Below, in pieces: positions 22,481 through 29,559 of a stretch of DNA of 33,646 nucleotides. A model generated the notes under the pieces. That model was not told the origin of the DNA, did no database searches, and was given only the letters and a program-made list of their open reading frames with translations. The DNA comes from Oscillospiraceae bacterium (GTDB lineage Bacteria; Bacillota; Clostridia; Oscillospirales; Oscillospiraceae), in assembly GCA_017502285.1 (NCBI GenBank), contig JAFVVH010000029.1, positions 1-33,646 on the forward strand, given 5' to 3'. The translations under genes were made by a program, and so were the position numbers. The stretch's first letter is position 1; each line of letters begins with the position of its first letter.

Positions 22481-23755
22481 TTAACCCAGAATGATGAAAG
22501 GCTCAAGAATGTTGGCACCGGCAATAAAGAGCAGACCCCAGACAATGATGATCAGGCAGGGGATCAGGCACTTTTTCAGCACCGGTGTGTACTTCTCCAT
22601 ACCAACTACCTGGGCAGCGAAGATGCCGGCCAAAGCGGTAGGGGGCATCATGTCGCCCAGACCCGCAATGAGGGACAGCGCGCTGGCAACGATGATCTCG
22701 TCCTGAGCCAGGAAGGTGAGCAGGAAGGGAACGCCCAGCACGCTGGCGGAGCCGAAGGAAGAAACGGCACCGAACAGGGGCATGGAGATGGCGATGGCGA
22801 TGTAGCGGGCCCAAGCGGGCAGGCTCATGCAGAAGGTGACGATGAAGCCACGCACGCCAGTCAGGGTCATGATCTGGATGAACATGCCCACACCCATCAG
22901 GATGCCCATAACAGGCAGCACGCTGTTGACGGAGTCCTTGGACACCTTCAGCAGGTTGATCTTGTAGCCGGTGAAGCAGCCCACAACGGCGGAGATCAGG
23001 AACACCAGAGGCATGCCGATGGAGAAGGAAGGCACCAGCTTGGTCAGGGTCATCAGCACGATGGCCAGCACCAGGGGGATGTACACCTTGAAGCCAAACT
23101 TCTTGCGGGACTCGGTGTTCAGTTTGGCCTGAACCTCCAGATAGTTCATCTTCTTAACATGCTTGTAGCCGAACATCAGCACAAACAGGAAGGCCAGGGG
23201 GAACGTCAGCAGGCTCAGGGGCAGACCAAAGCCGGAATAAGGGATGTCAATGCCGGCGCCGATGACCATGGCAGGGATATTGGTGGGAGGGGCGATCATG
23301 CCCAGAACGCCGCCCATAGCCAGGATGCCGGCGGTCTCCAGCATGGGCACACCCATCAGCATCAGCACGGGGGCCATGATAGAGCCAGCGGACAGAACGG
23401 AAGCGGTGGAAGAGCCGGTGATCATGCCGGGGAACATAATAATCAGCATGATCATGCACAGCATCAGAGCAGGCACCTTATGGAACCGCTCGATAATAAC
23501 GGACGCAATGGCGTCAAGGGCGCCGGACTCCTGAATGACCTTCATAAAGATCATGGCCGTGGCAATAACCAGAATGGTGTCAACATAGGAGAACATACCC
23601 TCCACCAGATGGCGCACGGCAATGCCGTGGCCGCCTACCAGAGAGCCGGCGATCGCGGACAGCACCATGGAAATGCTGACAGGCAGCTTTGCAGCAAAGC
23701 AGCCCAGCAGGAACACGGCGACCATCGCGATGAAGGTAATCAGTTCAATGCTCAT
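22481..23755 (-). CDS. DctM-like (ion transporter superfamily) permease
   Basis: A 424-residue protein with about eleven to twelve membrane segments, the normal length of a TRAP large subunit. Family landmarks are the paired re-entrant motifs: FPGMITGSSTASVLSAGSIM with GMIAPPTNIPAMVIGAG, and in the second half GAVSSFGSASVLGVPFLL with GLGDMMPPTALAGIF. The ATG follows GTGGAGGT. It is co-transcribed with a lipoprotein, a 48-residue membrane protein, gamma-glutamyltransferase and a zinc hydrolase, with no DctP-type binding protein or normal DctQ. The likely substrate is an organic acid or amino acid such as glutamate or a gamma-glutamyl oligomer; that is inference. Confidence 0.85.
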   Translation of the reverse strand: MSIELITFIAMVAVFLLGCFAAKLPVSISMVLSAIAGSLVGGHGIAVRHLVEGMFSYVDTILVIATAMIFMKVIQESGALDAIASVIIERFHKVPALMLCMIMLIIMFPGMITGSSTASVLSAGSIMAPVLMLMGVPMLETAGILAMGGVLGMIAPPTNIPAMVIGAGIDIPYSGFGLPLSLLTFPLAFLFVLMFGYKHVKKMNYLEVQAKLNTESRKKFGFKVYIPLVLAIVLMTLTKLVPSFSIGMPLVFLISAVVGCFTGYKINLLKVSKDSVNSVLPVMGILMGVGMFIQIMTLTGVRGFIVTFCMSLPAWARYIAIAISMPLFGAVSSFGSASVLGVPFLLTFLAQDEIIVASALSLIAGLGDMMPPTALAGIFAAQVVGMEKYTPVLKKCLIPCLIIIVWGLLFIAGANILEPFIILG

Positions 23756-23781
23756 TCAGATACCTCCACGTAAAAAACAAA

Positions 23782-24384
23782 TCACTTAAATGCGGCAGGC
23801 AGAACGGTAGCCACCTTGCTGATGCTGTCGATGGAATCCATGGGAATACCAGCGCCGGAACAGATACCGCTCATCAGGCCGTCCTCGTCACCGGCACTGA
23901 CCACGATGGCATAATCAGCCTTCTCAAAGATGGGGGCGATAAACTTGTCGGACAGGTCGCCGCGGCGTGCCTCGCCGCCGGTGTGCATGGCAATGACGGA
24001 CAGGCCGGCAGTCTTGGCACCGTCGATCAGCTCCTCCAGACGGGCCAGCTCGCCGTCGGCATCGATACCGGCAGCGCCCAGACCCTTGGAAGAACCACCA
24101 ACAACAACGATCAGGGTCTTGGCATCGCCCAGGTCAGCGGAGGTGGCCAGGTTGCTGATCTTATAGTCCATGCCAATTTTGCCCATAAGGGTACCGACCA
24201 TCTGATAGTCGGCGCTCTGGCCGCCGGAAGTGACCAGGATGGGAGCCTCAGCAAAGGCCTCGGTCAAACCGACGGTCTCACCGGAGGGATCGACAGAGGA
24301 GGAAGCGGAACCCTGGCTGCCGCAGGCGGCCAGAGACAGGATCATGACACCCGCCAGCAGCAGGGCGGAAATTTTCTTGTTCAT
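23782..24384 (-). CDS. Lipoprotein with DUF6305-like domain
   Basis: A 200-residue lipoprotein: the signal peptide ends in the lipobox LSLAAC, followed by a Ser/Gly linker. The rest is one alpha/beta domain with PILVTSGGQSADYQMVG, TLIVVVGGSSKGLGAAGID and IAMHTGGEARRGDLSDKF; the strand-glycine pattern looks Rossmann-like. I believe this is the family called DUF6305, but that is from memory. The start at 24384 is chosen because AAAGGAG precedes it and the signal peptide starts MNKKISALLL. It is 26 bases before the permease, where a TRAP binding protein would normally be. A role as surface substrate receptor is inferred. Confidence 0.75.
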   Translation of the reverse strand: MNKKISALLLAGVMILSLAACGSQGSASSSVDPSGETVGLTEAFAEAPILVTSGGQSADYQMVGTLMGKIGMDYKISNLATSADLGDAKTLIVVVGGSSKGLGAAGIDADGELARLEELIDGAKTAGLSVIAMHTGGEARRGDLSDKFIAPIFEKADYAIVVSAGDEDGLMSGICSGAGIPMDSIDSISKVATVLPAAFK

Positions 24385-24430
24385 GGTTGTGTTCTCCTTT
24401 CTGAACAAACGGATAAAAGGTATTTTCCCG

Positions 24431-24468
24431 GCATCGGAGGCGGTGCCTTGTGGCGCCGCCTCCGATGC
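24431..24468 (-). promoter_or_regulatory. Strong hairpin between ggt and the lipoprotein gene
   Basis: GCATCGGAGGCGG and CCGCCTCCGATGC make a 13-bp perfect outer stem, continued inside by further pairs to about 17 bp. No T tract follows on the minus strand (CGGGAAAATACC), so this is probably not a terminator. It may stabilise the upstream or downstream message and set their ratio. Confidence 0.55.
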
Positions 24469-24502
24469 TGAATGTTTACGGAATTAAGGTCGGGTAATCA
24501 AA

Positions 24503-26257
24503 TCAGAAGCCGATGGCCTTGCCGTCACGGCGAGGATCGGCGCCACCCTGGATGCCGTCCTCGGCAAACAGGATGCCCTGGCAGCCGCCAAAGAACAGGT
24601 CCCAAGCGCCCTTCTCGGTCAGAGTATGGCCCTGAGCCTCCAGCGCGGCCAGAGTTTCGGCGGTGGGAGCGTTCTCACCGGCGGGCTCGTAGCAGATACC
24701 GCTGGCATCGCCGCGGTCGTAGATGCGGACGCAGTCGATAGCATCCTGCATGTTCATACCGTGGTCAATGACGTTGGAGATGACCTGAGCAACGGCGGGC
24801 CAAATGCGCAGGCCACCGGGAGAGCCCAGAGACATGAAGGCGTTGCCCTCAGCATCCAGAACGATGGTGGGAGACATGGAGGACAGGGGCTTCTTGCCGC
24901 CTTCCAGCTTGTTGACGGAAGTGGGATCGGTGGAGAAGTCGTGCAGCTGGTCGTTCATGATGAAGCCGTAGCCGGGGATGGCGATCTTACAACCCCAGAA
25001 GCACTCGATGGTCTGAGTAACGGAAACGATGTTGCCGTCCTTGTCAGCCACGGAGTAAGCGGTGGTGGAGTCGCCCTGATAATCCCAGGGAGCGCCCTTC
25101 TCCCAGGTCTGAGCCTGGTCGGTGATCTTCTCATAGATGGTCTTAGCATAGTCCTTAGAGGTCAGACCAGCCAGAGGCACGTCGGTGAAGGCGGTGTCAG
25201 CCATGAAAGCGCCGCGGTCAGCGAAGCAGGCCTTCAGAGCCTCGGACCACAGGTGGATGGACTCGGCAGTGTTGACACCCAGAGCCTTCATGTCATAGTT
25301 CTCCAGAATGTTCAGCACCTCAACAATGTGGGTACCGCCGGAGGAAGCAGGAGGACAGGAAACGATCTCATAGCCGCGATAGGTGCCCTTAACAGGCTCA
25401 CGGATGGCAGGCTCGTAAGAAGCCAGATCCTCCATGGACAGCACGCCGCCGTAAGAAGCGACCGTGTCAACGATAGCCTGAGCGACCTCGCCCTTGTAGA
25501 AGGCGTCCTTGCCGCCCTTGGCGATCAGCTCCAGTGTGTCGGCCAGATCGTTATTGGTGATGACATCGCCGACCTCGTAAGGCATACCGTCCTTCAGGTA
25601 GTAGTCGCCCAGAACCTTGTAATTGGTGACCATGTAGTCATAGTAGTCATTCATAGCGCCGACCAGAGTGCCGCCGGCCTTGTAGCCCTCGCGAGCCATG
25701 TCGATGGCGGGCTGCATGATCTGCTCACGGGTCAGCTTGCCGGAGCCGTAGTTGGCCAGAGCGTACTCCAGACCGGCAACGGTGCCGGGAACACCGACAG
25801 CCAGACCGCCGATGTGGTTGGCATTGCCATTGTCCTTGACCGCACCGGTCTCGTCCAGCCAGGTGTAGGCATCCTGAGCCATGGGAGCGACCTCGCGGTA
25901 GTCGATAACGACTTCGCGGCCATCAGCCATATGGATGTTGAAGAAGCCGCCGCCGCCCAGGCCGGAAGCGTTGGGCTCGCAGACACCCAGAGCGTAAGAG
26001 ATAGCGATAGCGGCGTCAACCGCGTTACCGCCCTGCTCCAGAACTTCCAGACCGGCCATAGTGGCATACACGTTGGCGGTGGTGACCATGCCGTTCTCGC
26101 CCACATCGTCACGCTTGGTCAGTTTCAGGTTGCCGTTCTCGTCGGTAGAGGACCAGACCTCGTCCTCCGCGGGAGTAGAAACCGCAGGATTGGGACCGCA
26201 GGCGGCCAGGGACAGAGCCATGGCCATAGCCAGGATCAGCGCTAAAACCTTTTTCAT
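24503..26257 (-). CDS. ggt: Gamma-glutamyltransferase lipoprotein
   Basis: A 584-residue extracellular lipoprotein (lipobox LSLAAC) of the gamma-glutamyltransferase family. These enzymes hydrolyse or transfer gamma-glutamyl groups and include the PGA-processing CapD of Bacillus. The enzyme should self-cleave before the nucleophile Thr398 in GDSTTAYSVADKDGN. Other active-site motifs are NAVDAAIA, EPNASGLGGGGFF, the Arg-bearing DYREVAP, SCPPASSGGTH, MNDQLHDFS, KKPLSSMSPTIVLD and the oxyanion GSPGGLRIW. The usual TTH at the cleavage site reads TTA. The ATG follows TTAGGAGG. It heads an operon running to the membrane zinc hydrolase and has its own promoter and a structured leader. Glutathione or PGA could be the substrate; the neighbouring pgs genes favour PGA. 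Confidence 0.92.
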   Translation of the reverse strand: MKKVLALILAMAMALSLAACGPNPAVSTPAEDEVWSSTDENGNLKLTKRDDVGENGMVTTANVYATMAGLEVLEQGGNAVDAAIAISYALGVCEPNASGLGGGGFFNIHMADGREVVIDYREVAPMAQDAYTWLDETGAVKDNGNANHIGGLAVGVPGTVAGLEYALANYGSGKLTREQIMQPAIDMAREGYKAGGTLVGAMNDYYDYMVTNYKVLGDYYLKDGMPYEVGDVITNNDLADTLELIAKGGKDAFYKGEVAQAIVDTVASYGGVLSMEDLASYEPAIREPVKGTYRGYEIVSCPPASSGGTHIVEVLNILENYDMKALGVNTAESIHLWSEALKACFADRGAFMADTAFTDVPLAGLTSKDYAKTIYEKITDQAQTWEKGAPWDYQGDSTTAYSVADKDGNIVSVTQTIECFWGCKIAIPGYGFIMNDQLHDFSTDPTSVNKLEGGKKPLSSMSPTIVLDAEGNAFMSLGSPGGLRIWPAVAQVISNVIDHGMNMQDAIDCVRIYDRGDASGICYEPAGENAPTAETLAALEAQGHTLTEKGAWDLFFGGCQGILFAEDGIQGGADPRRDGKAIGF

Positions 26258-26295
26258 TTTTTTGCCTCCTAATTCTTCTTGGATTCTCTATATCC

Positions 26296-26358
26296 ACAGT
26301 CTGGAAAAGACATCCCATTTTTTGTCGCTTTCATCCAAAATGTAAAAATCCAGACTGT
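26296..26358 (-). promoter_or_regulatory. Inverted repeat in the ggt leader
   Basis: ACAGTCTGGA (26296-26305) and TCCAGACTGT (26349-26358) are perfect 10-bp complements, enclosing 43 bases with a second weaker CATTTT/AAAATG pairing. The structure lies fully within the predicted ggt leader. It may be an RNA switch, an mRNA stabiliser or a protein-binding dyad. Confidence 0.5.
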
Positions 26359-26371
26359 ATGATATATGTAA

Positions 26372-26401
26372 ATTATACTTTTTCTACTGTAGGCCAGTCA
26401 A
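26372..26401 (-). promoter_or_regulatory. ggt operon promoter
   Basis: On the minus strand TTGACT (26401-26396) and TATAAT (26377-26372) are 18 bp apart, giving a leader of about 105 bases. Confidence 0.8.
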
Positions 26402-26442
26402 TTTTTTCTCATATTTATCTCCGCTTGCAAAAATCATATGAT

Positions 26443-26489
26443 AAAAAGCAGGCACGGAAGAAACGCCCCGTTTCCCGTGCCTGCTTTTT
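26443..26489 (-). terminator. Terminator of the pgs operon
   Basis: AAAAAGCAGGCACGG and CCGTGCCTGCTTTTT form a 15-bp perfect outer stem, with an inner GAAAC/GTTTC stem. It lies 22 bases after the zinc lipoprotein gene and separates the pgs unit from the ggt unit. Confidence 0.9.
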
Positions 26490-26511
26490 CTTTTTTACTT
26501 CTGTGGCGGGC

Positions 26512-27339
26512 TCACCGCATCCCATAGTGCTTCAGCACGAACTCGGCCAGTTCCAGTTGGTTTTGTACCCGTTGCGTCAGCGGCTCAGCACGCAACGTTT
26601 CCACGGTAATGACAGGGATGCCCAGCTCCTCTGTCACCACTCGGTTCAAGCTTCCCGTCGGAGGCAAGCCGTACAGGGCAAGGGCGCCGGAACACAGCTC
26701 CCCCGCCTCGGAGGACAGCAGTGCGTCCAGTACCAGTTCTCCGATCCCATCCAAAGACTGACAGATCAGGGAGTTCCCCAATGCATCGTAGTTTGCCCCC
26801 AAAGCCTCATAGTCGTCCTCTTTGGCGACGGCCTCATGCAGATCCAGAACCAGCTCCGGCTGCTTATCCCGGATGTCTCCATAGATGGAAGCCGCAATGC
26901 GCTCAGCGTCCCAGCCGTCGGAGTTTCCCGGGAAGTTTCGGTTCAAGTCCCGGCCGGACTCGGTCTTGCGCCGATCCTGCCCCGCCCCGTAGGTATTGGC
27001 TGGGCTGAGAATATACAGCGTCCCCGCCTTGAGCGTGGCCTGTTTCAAAAGATTCCCCGCCAGCCATCCGGCCGTCTCATCGCCGTGAACCCCGGCTACA
27101 ATATAGAGAGTGGGGCCATCCTTTTTCCCCCGCAGAATCCGGACGGTGTTCTCCTCTTTCGTTCCCTCCAACAGCAGATATTCTTCCTTGTCTGTGTTAA
27201 ACCGCGCCTCGAAGCAACTTTCAAAATCATCCAGCCGCCACTGCTCCGGGTCTGCATCCAATTCCTGCTTTCCGCAGCCTGCCAGTGAAAGCCAAAGCAC
27301 CGGAACGACCAAAACCAGCATTGCGCTACGCCATTTCAT
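26512..27339 (-). CDS. M14-type zinc hydrolase lipoprotein
   Basis: A 275-residue lipoprotein (lipobox LSLAGC, Cys22) with a complete M14-type active site: HxxE in GVHGDETAG (His85, Glu88), the substrate-carboxylate motif GRDLNRNFPG, the third zinc ligand in LDLHEA (His168) and catalytic Glu247 in ITVETLRA. The ATG at 27339 follows AAAGGTGG; longer frames run into the upstream gene. It is the last gene of the pgs operon, 20 bases after the regulator. Phage PGA hydrolase PghP and peptidoglycan gamma-glutamyl peptidases belong to this fold, so release or trimming of PGA outside the cell is a reasonable inference. It shares its motif layout with the second zinc enzyme at 21154-22302. Confidence 0.85.
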   Translation of the reverse strand: MKWRSAMLVLVVPVLWLSLAGCGKQELDADPEQWRLDDFESCFEARFNTDKEEYLLLEGTKEENTVRILRGKKDGPTLYIVAGVHGDETAGWLAGNLLKQATLKAGTLYILSPANTYGAGQDRRKTESGRDLNRNFPGNSDGWDAERIAASIYGDIRDKQPELVLDLHEAVAKEDDYEALGANYDALGNSLICQSLDGIGELVLDALLSSEAGELCSGALALYGLPPTGSLNRVVTEELGIPVITVETLRAEPLTQRVQNQLELAEFVLKHYGMR

Positions 27340-27359
27340 AGCCCAGCCACCTTTCTTCT

Positions 27360-28019
27360 TCAAACCGAACCACGTAGCTGCTTTAAACGGTATTTTTGTT
27401 TGGGCCGGCCGACCTTTCCATAGTTCTGACAAACCTCCACCAGTTCCTGCGCGGCCATATGCTGCAAATAACGGTAAGTTGTCTGATAGGCAAGGCCTGT
27501 TCGTTCGGCAATGGTCTCAACCGTGATATACTCATCGTTCGTTTGGAATGCACTCTGAATCAATTCCAGCGTGACTGCGCCGATTCCTTTCGCCTTCGGG
27601 GCATGCTCCCGAACCTCATCCTTGTTGTTCCGCCGTTCGTTGCTTTCGAGCAGCCTGATGTGCAGCCGAATGCGGCTGATAATATCCAGAGCTTTCATGG
27701 GCTTCAGTGCAAAATCACTGGCACCCGCCTCAAAAAAACAGTTTGCCACTTCCTGATTTTCGTCAACGGTAACACCGATAATGGGCACTTCGGCATCCAG
27801 CTCGCGGATCATCTCGACCCCCTTCACCCCGTTGATCCCAGGCAGGTGGTACTCGATAAGCACCAGATCAGGGCTCTCTGTGCGGAACAGTTCCAGCCCC
27901 GTCCACACATCTTCGGCGGAAACGGAGCCCCATCCCTGAGACCGGAACGCAGCACAAATCGCAAGGAGACTCCGCTTGTCACCATCGATTATCAAAATCT
28001 TCAATTGTCTGTCTGACAT
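27360..28019 (-). CDS. CitB/DcuR-type response regulator with altered receiver
   Basis: A 219-residue two-domain regulator. The receiver domain (5-120) keeps Thr84 and Lys106 (DFALKPM). The phospho-acceptor Asp is replaced by Glu56 in LVLIEYHLPG, and the metal-binding acidic pocket reads IIDGD instead of the usual ED/DD pair. The output domain (about 150-219) has the CitB/DpiA-type winged helix ending YLQHMAAQELVEVCQNYGKVGRP. The ATG at 28019 is behind AAAAGG; a GTG six codons earlier overlaps the upstream stop. No histidine kinase is in the window. It is inferred to control this operon, the ggt operon or both, without normal phosphorylation. Confidence 0.85.
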   Translation of the reverse strand: MSDRQLKILIIDGDKRSLLAICAAFRSQGWGSVSAEDVWTGLELFRTESPDLVLIEYHLPGINGVKGVEMIRELDAEVPIIGVTVDENQEVANCFFEAGASDFALKPMKALDIISRIRLHIRLLESNERRNNKDEVREHAPKAKGIGAVTLELIQSAFQTNDEYITVETIAERTGLAYQTTYRYLQHMAAQELVEVCQNYGKVGRPKQKYRLKQLRGSV

Positions 28020-28033
28020 GGTTTTCATCCTTT

Positions 28034-29128
28034 TCACTTTGCTTCTTCAACGGCTCTGCTCTTTTCCCGGTGCCGTGCCCACAGACAAAAGGACAAAAGC
28101 ACAGCCGTCCCACTCAGGCCGAGGAGGATCCAGCCTCGTTCATACCGAACGTCGCTGTATACAGCCGATTGCCCGATGGGAGGCCATTGGGCCGGATCAT
28201 AGGGCATACTATAGTCAGCCATGATTTTCTTGATGTTCAGCAGATTGATGACCGGGATCCCCCGGGCAAGATAGCGCTGCACCAAGCCGCTGGTCGCATC
28301 GAGTCTCAACGTTCTTTCGGGACGGAGCACACCCTGTCCCAGGGACACACCTGCCTCGCCCTGCCCCAGAGAGGTCACGTTCCCCCCTACGGCCACAAAG
28401 CAGTCGATCGGCCCCTCCTGCTCATAAAGTGTCTCCCGCAGTTCCAGATTCGCCTGAAAATCAGCCTCCTCCTCCAGACGAAGCCCCAAATCGGCCAGCC
28501 GCTGTCTGATTTGGTCAGCCAGTTCTTTGTCCATATCCGAGCCAATATCGCGATAACCACCCATGGTCACCGCCGCGCTTCGGGTGCGGATCAGCCCATC
28601 CTGTTTCAGGCGATACATCATCTCCGGGAAGGTCAGTTCCGGATTATTCGCTCCATATGTAGACGCGCCCACAGAGCTAATGCAGACCAGCTCCACGTTC
28701 ATACTCTCACAGGCCGCCACCACGGCCAGATTCATTCCGGGGAAAGACCCGGAAAAACCTGCTCCCACAGTATCTCCCGGGCGCACACCCGCCTCAAACA
28801 GCATACGCACACACAGCGCCGCCATGTCGGGCCACGCAGCCGTTCGTTTGGCCTCCAACGCGCCTGAGGTGGTGGTGATCCCGGTGTACGGCAGTCCGAT
28901 CATGCCGGTCTTGTGAATGTCATCCTCGCTCAGCGGGATCTCCAGTTCCTCCTTATAGCCCCGCACCGCGGCAAAGTACTGCTCCAGCCGCCGGGCGGCT
29001 TCGACTTGGATCTCGTAATACTGGTTTTGGCCCAGGGTCGCGCTTTGATGGGTCAAAACTACAGACAGTGTCAACAGTGCCAGAGCTGCCGCCACAAGGC
29101 GAAGAACGGTGTTTTGCTTCTTTCTCAT
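28034..29128 (-). CDS. Poly-gamma-glutamate system protein, PgsW-like
   Basis: A 364-residue membrane protein with one helix at each end (VLRLVAAALALLTLSVVLT and WILLGLSGTAVLLSFCLWA) and a large outer domain between. That domain contains GMIGLPYTGITTTSGALEAK, VGAGFSGSFPGMNLAVVAAC, ISSVGASTYGANNPELTFPEM and FVAVGGNVTSLGQGEAGVSLG, which match what I recall of the poly-gamma-glutamate system protein family (PgsW). Its biochemical role is not known to me. The ATG overlaps the pgsC stop by four bases, and its stop abuts the regulator. In systems of this type it may replace PgsA; that is inference from pgsA not being seen here. Confidence 0.8.
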   Translation of the reverse strand: MRKKQNTVLRLVAAALALLTLSVVLTHQSATLGQNQYYEIQVEAARRLEQYFAAVRGYKEELEIPLSEDDIHKTGMIGLPYTGITTTSGALEAKRTAAWPDMAALCVRMLFEAGVRPGDTVGAGFSGSFPGMNLAVVAACESMNVELVCISSVGASTYGANNPELTFPEMMYRLKQDGLIRTRSAAVTMGGYRDIGSDMDKELADQIRQRLADLGLRLEEEADFQANLELRETLYEQEGPIDCFVAVGGNVTSLGQGEAGVSLGQGVLRPERTLRLDATSGLVQRYLARGIPVINLLNIKKIMADYSMPYDPAQWPPIGQSAVYSDVRYERGWILLGLSGTAVLLSFCLWARHREKSRAVEEAK

Positions 29129-29559
29129 ACAGGAAACACCCTCATTCCCTGCCACATCATCAACAGAGCCAGAATACCCACCACAACAGCCAGAGACAAC
29201 AGCGATTTCATTGCACCCTGCTTGTCTATTTCGTTGGCAATGATACCCGGGACCAGCACGCCGATCATGCCCGGGTCATAAGGAAGAGCCCCCAATTCCA
29301 CGATCACCTCATTGATCAAAAAGGACAGCAGGATCAAAACCGCGAAGCGCCGCCGGCCATACAAGATCATCCAGCGCTCCAGCAGGCGGGCGGCTCCCCA
29401 AGCCAGTAGGGCGATCAGCAGGGTATAGAGTACCCGCCGCGGCGTCTGGAGGGAGAGCGCGATATATCCCGGAACGACCAGCCCCGCCGGGGACAGTCCG
29501 GTCAGCTCGGAAAAAAGCAGACTGACAGCCACACCGGCAAGGACAACCTCATGGTACAT
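29125..29559 (-). CDS. pgsC: Poly-gamma-glutamate synthase membrane subunit PgsC/CapC
   Basis: A 144-residue membrane protein with four to five helices. It starts MYHEVVLAGVAVSLLFSELT and carries the family motif SPAGLVVPGYIAL, followed by RRRFAVLILLSFL and DPGMIGVLVPGIIANEIDKQG. Its length is close to Bacillus PgsC (149). It forms the membrane part of the PGA ligase with PgsB, and it overlaps the pgsB end by 11 bases. Together they polymerise glutamate through gamma bonds and pass the chain out. Confidence 0.92.
   Translation of the reverse strand: MYHEVVLAGVAVSLLFSELTGLSPAGLVVPGYIALSLQTPRRVLYTLLIALLAWGAARLLERWMILYGRRRFAVLILLSFLINEVIVELGALPYDPGMIGVLVPGIIANEIDKQGAMKSLLSLAVVVGILALLMMWQGMRVFPV

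Noticed and set aside
24626..26245. A 539-codon plus-strand open frame opposite ggt
   Set aside because: It mirrors the ggt codon bias, has no recognisable domain or ribosome site, and ggt is unambiguous.
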